Source: Isoetes taiwanensis (Eukaryota > Streptophyta > Lycopodiopsida > Isoetales > Isoetaceae). Taken from it: a DNA stretch of 64,000 nucleotides. Shown here piece after piece: positions 34,344 through 45,054 of this stretch (position 1 is the first letter of the stretch; every line of letters starts with the position of its first letter). Below the pieces are notes generated by a model. It saw only the letters and a program-made list of their open reading frames with translations, searched no databases and was not told where the DNA came from. Where the stretch lies: NCBI GenBank assembly GCA_021234155.1, contig JAJEKV010000114.1:1069654-1133653 (forward strand), written 5' to 3'. The position numbers and the translations under genes were made by a program.

Positions 34344-34814
34344 TATGACTGCGAAAATCTTGGCATGCTAAAAGCTTAGTCTTCTTCGTGATATTGGAAA
34401 TGTCTTGATGATCATGGGATACTCTGCTATACTACCAGCTGAGTCATTCTATTTAAAAAATAAATTAGCCCATTCTCAATAGGCGTTTCTGTCCCTACAG
34501 GTAAGCTTTTGGTAGGTGTTGCACTGCTGCCTTACATGTGAGATGATATAAGATTTCTTAATGTGTTATCCATTATTGCTTTTTGTTCCACGTGCTGGTA
34601 TGACTACAATCTTGGCCTGCTAAAAGCTTGGTCCTCTTCGTGATAATGGAAACATCTTGAAGATCATGGGATACTCTGCTATACTACCAGCAGAGTCATT
34701 CACTTTCAAAAAAAATTAGCCCATTATCAATAGGCATTTCTATACATAGCCCTACAGGTAAGCTTTTATTAGGTGTACTACCGCCTTACATGTGAGATTA
34801 TATAAGATGTCTTA
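34344..34814. repeat. Direct duplication of a ~215-bp block
   Basis: 34344-34561 and 34598-34814 share TATGACT...CTTGGC, CTAAAAGCTT, GATCATGGGATACTCTGC, CATTCTCAATAGGC-type blocks and ACATGTGAGAT...ATATAAGAT with scattered differences. Confidence 0.8.
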
Positions 34815-37800
34815 TTCTGGTAAGGGACTCGCAAAGAACACAAAAAACGGCTGCTTATGTCACCAGTACATTTTATATTGGTAAATTTTAGTTTACATAG
34901 TGTTCTTGCCTTCATATTTGGTTTTCCAGAATTGGTACATCTTTTATTGCTTTATATAACCTCTTGATTTATCACATGCATGACCTATTTAGCACCCTCC
35001 GCATTTCCTTGTTTCCCCTTAGATCTGCAATGTTGTTCCACTATTCAACTTGTTTTTTTTTTTCGGCATGGTGCATCCTCTACAGCTACACACGTGGACC
35101 CATTTCAACATCGGCCAGTTTTTGTTCTTTGCGAGTCCCTTGCCAGAATGTACCAACTTATTCTTACTCTGAGTTTGGAAAGACCATTTTATGGGTACCA
35201 CAGCTTAGATTTGGAAACCAGCATTGCAGTTGATGCAGGGTTATTTAACATTATTTTGGTCATGAACATAGCAACATCAGGAAAAAGGCAAGTTAGAGGC
35301 AATGTTTTCGATATTCTCTAAATTGATTTGCAACCTATATGAAATTAATGAAGTCCCAACCCATGAAATTTGATCACGGACAGTTCCCTTCAACAATTCA
35401 ATATTGTACTCTTAAAATTTAAATATATTAACCCTCGTTTGATAAGAAACAAAGGATAGCAATTGGCCAAATATGCAGCTAGATATGTATTTGGTATTAC
35501 GTTAAATGAAGTCTCTGAAATCAACATTCTCGCCCAAATGCTTTGGTAAAGTTGCAAGCAATCAAGTCATGGTATCAACTATTTTAAGTTCACCAGGCCT
35601 CCCCTGCTTGGAGTTAGGCATTGTTTTTCAATCTTCTTAAAACATGCTATTGCTGAACATCCTCACTATATTGTACGCTTGCAGACACTGCTTTGCTTCT
35701 TTTTGTTCATTGTTGCCCTGATATTTTTGAAGGAACTTATTGCATTTTAGTTTTGGCTTTGGTGCATGGGAACTATGGTACCTTTTGACAAATGCGTAGA
35801 ATTATCGGTAGTTGGGATTCTATGTCTACTAGCACAACATTCCAATGCCTAGAACTAGCGTTAGTGGGCATTCTATGGCTAATGACACAGACAATTATAT
35901 ACATGTTGACATTGCACGTTTTGTGTTTCAAGCAAGTGACATTGCACCTTCTAACATATACAAACACTACTTTTTTGAAGCAACTTATTGGAATTATTTT
36001 TTTCATAACCTGGTCCATGGCAACTAAAGCCTATTATGAGGCAATATCCCTTTAACATAGAAAGCTTATTCATGATCAAATCATCAGCGTCTGTCTGTCC
36101 GCCTATGGTCGTGATCGTTCCAATGTCCCTCCTACCCAATCGACGGCTGAGATTATGTCATATTCTGATCGACGATTGAGCTGGTGCCCCTCCGTCCCCA
36201 ATGACGCTAAAATCGTGCCTGCAAAAGGCACGTATTCCATATCAAAAAGGTGTGACGTATATACAACCGATTGTGGATCTTTTCGGCTAGGCGACGCCTT
36301 CTCGTTACTGACGTGATCTTCTCATTCAAGTTACGTTTGTGTTGTTTTAACTTTAGCGTTGTTTGCCTCGATTTCTGCCTAGAGTAAATCAATTCCCTTA
36401 TTAATATGTTCTATGAAATTGAGGTTGCAGTGACACAGTTCAATCTCTATCTCTATATGTTAGCATCCTCTACACTTCTAAAGATCTACGTGTTGTTTTT
36501 TGATCCATGGAATATGATTATCTTAGAACAAGATTCTTCCCTAGATTAAAGAGGTATGGAAATGTGATTTCTGGGCATGGAAAATTGATGGCTCTTTTTA
36601 AGAATTATGTGCTGCTTGCATCTATGGACACCCATCATTGGACCAAACCAAAGGCCTTTTTATGATTTTTCACATTACAATTGTTGCATATGTCAAGTGT
36701 GAGAATTTGCAATGTGATCACAAGGTTTTTCATTGATCTAATGGACATATACTTCTTTGCAAGTTGTTTGTTTGATTTTTATGCAAGATGACCTTTTGGT
36801 TATTGGATTTTTTTAATAATCCATGGATTGTAAATCTGAAATTTTATGCAGGTGCATTATGGAAAGACTTTCTTAAGGTGTGACGTATACATGATCGAAT
36901 TTGGATCTTTTCGGCTAGGCAATGCCTTCTGATTATTGACATGATCTTCTCATATCAATGTCGACAGCGGTTCACAAAAAAGGAGCAAAAATTCATGTAT
37001 ATCCCATCACAGAACTCGAGGTGCATGAGGATATGTTTGATCGGAGTTGAGGACAAATTATGGCTTGCTTTCCCATAAACTGGAATACGTAGCCACTGGC
37101 ATTAAAGGGGACTTCGTCTGTCCTTCTCTGCCAATCCGTTGCACCCTGTTTTGCACCTTGTTCGCCTGGTAGAGTAGCTTTCCCTGCAAACAAACTGATT
37201 CTAAAAACTAGAGCTTAAAAGCAGGCTACAGGCCCTAAAGAACTAAAGAACGGAAGAATCTCACGCCCTGGCAAACAATGAAAACAGAGCAAATTTCTCC
37301 AGTGCAAGAATACATTCTCTTTATCAAAAGTCCCAGATCCATAACCCATGCCTTTGTTGAGATTCAGTCCAATAAACCCATCGCTCCTTTTGAGGACACA
37401 AACACAGGCATTGAAGAATCACAATCGCTGAAAGGGAAATGCCGCATGTTTGCTTCAAATAAATAAACGAAAAAAGACTTAGACTTATATAGAATTGCAA
37501 GCTTTGCTTCAATGCAAAGTTTTTTCATTTCATCATCAATAGCTGGCGCCAAGACAGCTAGAAATAGCTGGAGCAAGCAAAAAACATCGAGATCCAGAAG
37601 TATTGAAGAACAGGAAAACACCGAAAACATGAATTCTTGTCTGGATCCAACCTAGAACATCGGAAACATGATGACGAAATGCTTCAGAGAATGACGGCTA
37701 AGATGAGTACGAAATGGACAGTCAAGATTGGTGCCTTGATGACAGGAATATTCCAAGGCACCAACGAATCAGAATTATATAGGTTTAGATATGAGGGCAT

Positions 37801-38430
37801 ACGCCATAAATCCATGTTTTGATGATGAATCATTGGATATTGCTCAAGTTTAGTTTGGCTTTTATGGATAAGGGAAAGACCAGTTAGTCGACTTTCCGTA
37901 TTGGAAAGACGCATGTCAGTTCACTTGACAACATAGAACGTCGACTATCGGCCTTTGCCCTAATGTAAAGGATGTTGGCTCATGTTCTGCCACGTCAGCC
38001 ACCACATCAACAATAAAGCTTTACGAAGTTTCTGGAGTTCAGTTTTTTCTTCCTTTCTTTTTGCCATCTTCCAGCAATGCATGCTGCATGCTTTTCAAAA
38101 TCATTATTTTGTAGCAGCACCTTGATTCTTGCTAGCAGTACCTTAGTTTTTGTTGATTTTCTGGAGTTTTGGAGTAGCGGCTTCATTCTTAGTGTCCTTG
38201 ACGATGTTCTGCACACTAGTGGCTTCATTCTTGATGTTCTTGATGACAGCAGGTTGATTTTTAGGTGCAAAGGTTGGTTAGCCAACTTTCCATGTTGTTT
38301 GCTGAGATTTAGCAAAAGATTGGATGAAGGCGGGTCAACAATCCTTTGGACGAAGGTTTCTGGAGTTTTTTTTTTTGTTATGTTTGTTGTTTTATTGTCT
38401 TTTAAACTAATGTTTAGGTTGATTTCTTGC
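34815..38430. other. Intergenic, one further direct repeat
   Basis: No gene supported. An 85-bp direct repeat (GGTGTGACGTATA..., TGGATCTTTTCGGCTAGGC) is at 36248-36335 and 36877-36960. A short tandem duplication (GTGGCTTCATTCTT...) is at about 38180-38245. Open frames here are short and lack family motifs. Confidence 0.5.
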
Positions 38431-40640
38431 AGATAATGGCTGATGAGGCGTCTGGAAGTAACATGTAGAAGGTTATGAGTCAGTTTAAACTCTGTTATGA
38501 TGGCTTTTATGAATAATAAGTTATATTCTTGTGTTTTGGAGGCTTTTACGTCATTTTCTGAAGTTCTAAAGTTGGAGTAGTTGTATATTTTAGGATAAGG
38601 TAAGCTAGGCCATCAATTTTATCTGCTTTTATAACATATTACAGATCCCACTTATCTATTTGTCTTTTTCAGGTGTTTGAGGCTTCTTCAGAAACATTGA
38701 AGGTTGTAATAGAAACACATGGAATTTTGTTCTGTTGTTTAGTGTCTGTACTTATTATGTTTGAACATTTTGTGGTTTGTCAGTCTTCTTTGGCTGAGGT
38801 AGATGCACCTCGCTTTGTCTTAAACATCAGCCAAGAGATTGGAGGTGTAGATCATTGTATCATGTTGGGTAATTTAGAATGTGAGGTCGATTTTGAGACA
38901 GAGCTTCTGAAAGAGTTTGAAGATGCTGAGATTGACGAGTACCTGTGCGATGTTGATAACATGCCATGGCTTTTCGGAATTGAGTCTAACAAAGAAAATA
39001 TTTTTCTTATTTCTGAATGTATCTGGAAAAGAAGTGTCTTTCCTAGAGCTTGATGATGAGTTAGTGAAGGAAGTTAATTCTGCGAGCACAAAGATTGATA
39101 AGATAGAATGGGCTAGATCTAGATTTGATCACTGAAGAGTTAAGAAAGGATTGTCAGTTGAGAAAAGAATTGCGGAATTGGATTTGATGGAGTTTGCTCG
39201 GATGTTGGAGCAGTTTATTCTTCAAGTTTGCAAGCTTAGTGGAAATATATACCCTACTGAAACCTAGTGGAAATATATACCCTACGTAAGTACAGATTTA
39301 GTTTAGTTTTTTATGTTAATAGTTTTTTTAAGTACTAACTCGTTGCTACTTGTTGCAGACTGCAAGATATTTAGAAAGTTCGGAGCTATTATCTGGAGAG
39401 CAAAGGAAGTGAGAATAGTCCGTACTGGTATTGAGGAGATACCATTTGAGATCGAGAAGAGTCCAATATTTGCTAATGCCAGAAAAGCATGTGTCGCTAG
39501 TATGAGGAGATCCAAATTGACTTCTGGTATCTGTGGCAAGCGTAAGAAAGTTGACAACAAGCACTTTTGTCTGATATGGACCATTTTTTTTTTAGTTACA
39601 GGGTTCTTCAGAGAAGGTTTATTACTACTGCATGTCAAGGCTTGCTATTAGAGGGAGAGATGAATTATATTAGCTTGTGGTTTCTGATTTTGTAGTTCTG
39701 GTAGTTGACAGTAAGGAGTCTTTAGAATATAGTGAGAGAATGAGCAAAAATCATCATGTCTCAATGGAGAAGTATCAGGAAGAATCATTCAGGCTGCCCG
39801 TTCGATGTTTTGAAGATGACATTGTGTTGACATTTAAATGTCTTGTTCGACATTTACCTAAACTTGAAGATGAAAATGCAGCATGCTTCATATTCATGTA
39901 GTGCATCAATTTACCAAAATCACATGTAAGTTTTTTCTGCTTTTATTTTTATTTGTTTATATTTAATATGCAATACTTCAACCTATCTTTTGTAGGTCTG
40001 GTACAACAAAAAGCATAGAGTGAGCACAAAAGTGTTAGGATCTTGGATGAAATATATGATGCAGACAATAGGTGTTGAAGGTAAATTTTCGGGTAAGTTT
40101 GGAAGAACATCAGTCGTGAGTAGGCTAGCATCTCGTAGAAGTTGGAATGGATGTGACAGGACACAGAACTGCTGGAGCATACAAGCGATAAGTGTAGTTT
40201 TGCTTTTATTTGTTTTAATTATTCTAAGGCCTATTCTTATATATTTGCTTTAAATTAGGTATGATAAAACCAAAGATCTGAAGGCCAAGGCTGCAATGTC
40301 GATAATTGGAAAGCCTCTCAATGACGATGGCACACGCAGGATGTTTTGATGAGGTGTACGAGACTGAGTTGTCCTATGATCAACAAATACATGCACTTTT
40401 TTTGGAATGGAGGCGCCTCAGAATGTCGATTCTTCAGCAGGTTAGTAGTTATAATTTAGTGGTTATTAGGATTTAGAAATTAGTTGTAGTAGTTGAACGT
40501 TTGATTGTACTTGTGCAGGTAGTATGAAATTGGTTGGTAATGCTGCAACTGAAGTTTCTGGTTTTGCTGATAGTCAACCACCTGCAGCAATGAATCCCAT
40601 TATTCCGACACCTCTGATTTAGATGATCCCTTTTTCGACA
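38430..40640 (+). pseudogene. Crypton/ZMYM-type tyrosine recombinase relic, intron-containing
   Basis: Pieces in order on the + strand. (a) An acidic N-terminal region, 38780-39000, after a TTTGTCAG acceptor. (b) KIDKIEWARSRFDH, then VKKGLSVEKRIAELDLMEFARMLEQF and VCKLSGNIYP, about 39090-39260. This has the shape of the N-terminal DNA-binding half of Crypton and ZMYM/KIAA1958-type recombinases (W-A-x-x-x-F-x-x-W, then L-x-x-F-x-x-x-V). (c) A linker ending CGKRKKVD, 39361-39550. (d) After an acceptor at 39595, SRLAIRGRDELY at 39638-39670, the Arg I box. (e) DSKESLEYSERMSKNHH, 39710-39760. (f) WYNKKHRVSTKVLGSWMKYM and GKFGRTSVVSRLA, 39998-40130. (g) In a shifted frame, GHRTAGAYKR (about 40159-40190), then YDKTKDLKAKAA after an acceptor at 40258. 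These carry the recombinase R, R, H and Y; the His of the usual H-x-x-R box reads K. At least three shifts and an in-frame stop (39671) show decay. Confidence 0.62.
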
Positions 40641-40730
40641 ATGTTTCACTACGGGTACGGTACATGAGTGTATATATTTGTGTGTTTTTGCATTTCGTAT
40701 ATTGGAACAGTTTGTCAGCAGGCTGATTGC

Positions 40731-40880
40731 TGCCACGGTTTTTCCCTCGAAAACCCTTCGGGGCGGGGGTAATTTAATCCGGGTAGTAATCCGCTTGCTG
40801 CGCTTTTGTATTGGGTCCCATAGACCGATTGGTCTCCGTGGATGATAAAAATACCTTCCGTCCTTCCTTCCTTCCTTGAA
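40731..40880 (+). repeat. Interspersed repeat 3' end with CCTT microsatellite tail
   Basis: CACGGTTTTTCCCTCGAAAACCC..., GTATTGGGTCCCATAGACC, TTGGTCTCCGTGGATGA, then an A-rich bit and (CCTT)n at 40854-40877. The same 3' end is seen near 52036-52100 and 59853-59965, and the same 5' part near 53052-53170. Probably a LINE or SINE 3' end. Confidence 0.65.
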
Positions 40881-42699
40881 GAAATTGCAGGAAAAGATGT
40901 GAGATGGAGGAAGGCCTTCAATTTATCAGTGGAAGTTGGCAATACTAGCTTTTCAGAATGAACATTTCATAACTGTATCATTGTACCTGGATGAAGCAAC
41001 ATTGATCTATCCGAGTTTTGTGAAGAACATTGAAGCTAGATCAAGTACATAGGAGTTTTTGAAGCATTTGCACTTTTAGTTGTTTTTACTTTGTGAATGT
41101 AATCGAATTCTACAAATTTTACTATCCATTCTCAAACTTTTACTAGCCAATTCTAAAACGTTTTTAAGTAGACTTCCAGGATCCTATATTATAATGTTAT
41201 AAGGTGTTAAATTCAGAATCTCGACGACAGCTAAACTTACAGTTATATGAAGCCATGCAACCCAGGAAAAACAGTTGTTGCAAACCTTAGAGGTATAGAC
41301 TCAACATATGCCCATTATGATGGCACAAGCAAAGGACCAATTGTGAACTGAATGATGGAGTAGCATTTATGTTTGTGGGCTTTTTGCAAGCAGCATGTGG
41401 TTTGTCTTGGAAATGCAGGACGGTTGTTACATCTCAGTTTCTCTTTAAAATATGTTCTCCGCCGATATCCAACATAGTCTACCATGTTCTTTTTTGCAAG
41501 TTTGACCCCTCTTCCAGTCCTCCTAAATATTAACTAGGATTCACTCCAAAGGTGACATGGGTGTGTTTAATTTGCAAAGAACATTCCATATTCGTATATT
41601 ACACTGATTTCATTAGTGTTGGCGGCTTTGCAGGTCTGTCCATCCAAGAGTGCTAGAAACAAACCAGTTATATTGTTTCAAAAGAAATTGACATCTACAT
41701 TTGCTGAATAATCCATGTTTGAACTATGTGAAGTTATCATAGTTTTACCTTACCAACATCAATTTAAAGAAAGTTGTAACTAATTGTGTTATATCAATTC
41801 CTGCCATGATCAATCAAAAGAGATGTAAAGGCATTTTGTCTTTAGATGACAGAAACTTTTGAGAGTTCATCAAGCCGTATACATGAGATCAATTGCTATA
41901 ACAATAATACAAACAAAATATGATACATGTGTTTTTAGGATGCACATCATTAGTGTTAGTTGCTTTGCAGGTCTGTCCATCCAAAAATGCTAGATTATGT
42001 TGTTTCAAAGGAAAATGATTCTACATTTGCTGAATGGTCCATGCTTGAAATATCAATAAAGCTATCACAGTTTTACCTTCACAACCTATAGATGAACCAA
42101 ACAATGTATATAATTAACTACATTTCAACTCTAACGACCTTACCTTACACAAATTATTTGTAGATATAATGTAACAAGGTAAAACATTCACCTACAATAA
42201 GTAACAACACCCATGTTACTTTACACCTACTCAGAATTGATATGAACAAACATCGTGTTGTTCTACTTAAAACTCTCAGAGATAATAGATGCAACACTAT
42301 CTAAAGAAGGAGCTAGGTTTCTTTTAGACGACGTTAATTGAATTTTTTTTGTTATAATAAAAAGTTACAAAAGTTGGATTATTACTGCAACTTTTCTCAT
42401 TGCGGCTACAACATTTACAGGCTCCGAACTTACCTCAGCAACGCTAGGCACCGTTACTAGTAAACTTCTAAAAGGAAACAATGACTCTTAAAAAAAAAAA
42501 AAAGTTGTGTACTTTCCGGATTAGAATGTGTGCCACGTGCAGAACGCGAGCCAACATTCCTTTACGTACGTGGATGATCTAACCAAATTCATATAATGTG
42601 GCCAATGTTGCCCTAAAAAGTTAGTATGGACATGGTATCAACCTTTCTCTTGCAAAATGCTGCGCCAATGACTGCTCGGCTAGACATTGCAAAGTGGCT
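40881..42699. other. Intergenic with a ~150-bp direct repeat
   Basis: 41610-41765 and 41948-42095 share CATTAGTGTTGG...CTTTGCAGGTCTGTCCATCC, CTACATTTGCTGAAT and ATAGTTTTACCTT. They are diverged copies. No gene; the last few hundred bases are the probable promoter of the PPR gene. Confidence 0.55.
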
Positions 42700-45054
42700 A
42701 TGGCCATGGCAAATGGGCTCCGGTCCTTTGCATTTGCCCGGTATCCTAGATCAAGAAACTCTACATATTTTTTTCTGTGCTCAGCCTCCGCAAACAGTCC
42801 TGCAATTCCCAAACAGTCTCTGCTCGAGATTAGGCTCATATCCCTTCTGCAGCAGCAGGAAGAACATTTGAAGCAGTCTATCGAGCAGTACCGGGGTCGA
42901 CTACCCACATCCCACATTGTTGGTAATGTCCTTAGGAAACTCAGGAATCTGAATCATGAAATTGCAATGTTCTTCTTTGATTGGGTTGGTTCTAGAACTG
43001 AATTTTCTCACAACACATTTTCCTATAACGCCCTGATTCAGTTGCTATCAGAAGCACAGAAGCATGACTATGCCTGTAAGTATTTTGAAAATATGAAAGC
43101 AACCGGATGTATGCCTGACGTTTATACCTACAACTCAATGATATCCTGTTTCTGTAAAACTGGGCATTATGAAAGTGCTTTAGAAATGCTTGATGAAATG
43201 GATAATGCCAAGTGCAAACCTGACCTTGTTACCTACAACACGTTGATTGATGGAATTTGGAAGTCTAAGACAGTAGGAGATCCCTCTTTTTTACTAGAGA
43301 AGATGGTGAAAGCTGGTTGTAAGCCTGATGTTCGTACTTTCAATGCATTGATAAAGAGTAGTTGTAAGATGGAGAAGGTAAAGCAGGCTTGTGAATTTCT
43401 AGAAAAAATGAAGCAAGAATGTTGCAGTCCAAATGTTGTTACTTACAGCACTTTGATTCATGGGCTTTGTAGGGCAAAACAGATGGACCAGGCATCTATT
43501 CTTATTTCAGATATGGTGAAAAGTGAATGCTACCCAGATATTGTGACCTACAGCACATTGATTGATAGTCATTGTAAGGCACGTGATATTAAGCAGGCAC
43601 ATAAGTTGCTAGATGATATGATAAAAAATGGTTTTGTTCCAGATGTTATTACCTACAATAGCTTGATTGATGGGCTTTGTAAAGAAAAAAAAATTGATGA
43701 TGCTAATGATCTTTTTCTGCGGATGATTGATAAAGGATGCCAACCAAATGTTGTCACTTATAGCATCCTCATTGATGGCCTTCACAAGGCAAACAAGGGA
43801 GAAAAGACTGATAAAATTCTCAATGAGATGACTAAAATGGGACTTGTACCAAATACTGTTACCTATACCTGTCTGATAAATGGATTGATTAAACTCAACA
43901 AGTTTAAGGATGTCCATGTTCTTAGTCAACTGATGGTCGAAAATGGTTGCCCTATGGATGCTATTATTTACACTACACTCATAAATGGCTTTTGTAAACA
44001 AAGGCAGATACAACAGGCTTCTCATTTGTTGGTACAAATGATTGAAGATGGATATACTCCTGATGCTATCACTTACACTTCTTTGTTGACTGGCCTGTGC
44101 AAAGCAAAGAAATTTGATGAAGCTCATGCCCTTTTTCAAAGAATGCTTCAAAATAATTGTGATCCAAATGTTGTGACTTATACATCTCTCATTGATGCCT
44201 TTTGCAAGGCCAGAGAATTGGAATATGCTTCTGCTACTCTTAATTTGATGATTGAGAAAGGTTGCAATCCAGATGTTGTTACTTATACCAGTTTGATAGA
44301 TGGATTTTGTAAAGCCAATAAACTGGATGAGGCATACTGTCTTTATCGTCAAATGGTTCAAACTGGATGTCAACCTAATCATATTACATATGATTGTCTT
44401 GTCCGTGGTTTCTGCAATGGAAATAATTTACAAAAGGCTTATGACTTGCTTAAAGAGATCAGAATAGGACACGTTCCAGCCATTGTGGTCCAGCATCAAC
44501 TTCTCTCAATTGTGCAAAACACTCGGAGAAATCAGCTAATGCAAGCACTTGCTGATTATCAGGGGCCTCCGCCCACACCTCATGTCGTTGGCAGCGTGTT
44601 GAGAAAACTGAAGGTCAAGGATTATAGAGCTGCACTGATATTCTTTGATTGGGCTGGGTCCAGGCCAGAATTTTCCCACAAGACATTTCCCTATAATTGC
44701 TTGATCTACTTGCTTGCCAGGGCAAGAAGGTATGCCGATGCGTGCAGATACTATGACAAAATGACGGACATGGGTTGTATTCCTAATATAAATACTTATA
44801 ATATGCTGATCTCTTGTTTATGCAAAATAGGGCAGTTGGATAGGGCTCAAGGGATCTTTAGAGAGATGTGTGCCCTTGGATGTAAACCCGATGTCGCAAC
44901 TTACAACATTTTGATTGGGGGAATTTGTAAGAGAAAAAGGTTGGAGGATGGATCTGCTCTCCTCAGAAAGATGATTGTCAATGGCCATGAGCCTAATGCC
45001 CATACCTTTAGTAAGTTGATAAATTGTTGCTGTACAATAGGCTTGGGAAGATGA
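42700..45054 (+). CDS. P-class pentatricopeptide-repeat protein, 784 residues, with a second partial head module
   Basis: Single-exon gene. I use the ATG at 42700 (MAMANGLRSFAFARYP); the frame is open two codons further up only from a GTG. The Ser/Arg-rich, acid-poor N-terminus suits import into mitochondria or plastids. Residues about 55-85 form a head (PTSHIVGNVLRKLRNLNHE). Then 14 consecutive 34-36-residue PPR motifs follow, typical form VVTYTSLIDGFCKANKLDEA, up to about residue 590. The head then recurs (PTPHVVGSVLRKLKVKDY; FDWAGSRPEFSHKTFPYN), followed by three PPR motifs and a fragment before the stop. P-class PPR proteins bind single-stranded organelle RNA, one base per motif, to stabilise, process or help translate it. 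No E, DYW or SMR domain is seen. The repeated head suggests fusion of two neighbouring paralogues. Confidence 0.93.
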   Translation: MAMANGLRSFAFARYPRSRNSTYFFLCSASANSPAIPKQSLLEIRLISLLQQQEEHLKQSIEQYRGRLPTSHIVGNVLRKLRNLNHEIAMFFFDWVGSRTEFSHNTFSYNALIQLLSEAQKHDYACKYFENMKATGCMPDVYTYNSMISCFCKTGHYESALEMLDEMDNAKCKPDLVTYNTLIDGIWKSKTVGDPSFLLEKMVKAGCKPDVRTFNALIKSSCKMEKVKQACEFLEKMKQECCSPNVVTYSTLIHGLCRAKQMDQASILISDMVKSECYPDIVTYSTLIDSHCKARDIKQAHKLLDDMIKNGFVPDVITYNSLIDGLCKEKKIDDANDLFLRMIDKGCQPNVVTYSILIDGLHKANKGEKTDKILNEMTKMGLVPNTVTYTCLINGLIKLNKFKDVHVLSQLMVENGCPMDAIIYTTLINGFCKQRQIQQASHLLVQMIEDGYTPDAITYTSLLTGLCKAKKFDEAHALFQRMLQNNCDPNVVTYTSLIDAFCKARELEYASATLNLMIEKGCNPDVVTYTSLIDGFCKANKLDEAYCLYRQMVQTGCQPNHITYDCLVRGFCNGNNLQKAYDLLKEIRIGHVPAIVVQHQLLSIVQNTRRNQLMQALADYQGPPPTPHVVGSVLRKLKVKDYRAALIFFDWAGSRPEFSHKTFPYNCLIYLLARARRYADACRYYDKMTDMGCIPNINTYNMLISCLCKIGQLDRAQGIFREMCALGCKPDVATYNILIGGICKRKRLEDGSALLRKMIVNGHEPNAHTFSKLINCCCTIGLGR

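Noticed and set aside
35019-36139. Overlapping short ORFs on both strands
   Set aside because: No motif, no splice-consistent continuation, coding-unlike composition.
38007-38315. Minus-strand ORF with repeated RMKPL words
   Set aside because: The repetition comes from a short DNA duplication; no start context, splice signals or family match.
42694-42699. Start of the PPR gene at 42694
   Set aside because: That codon is GTG; the first ATG in frame is at 42700.
43609-44382. 257-codon ORF on the minus strand
   Set aside because: Shadow of the repeated PPR motifs on the other strand.
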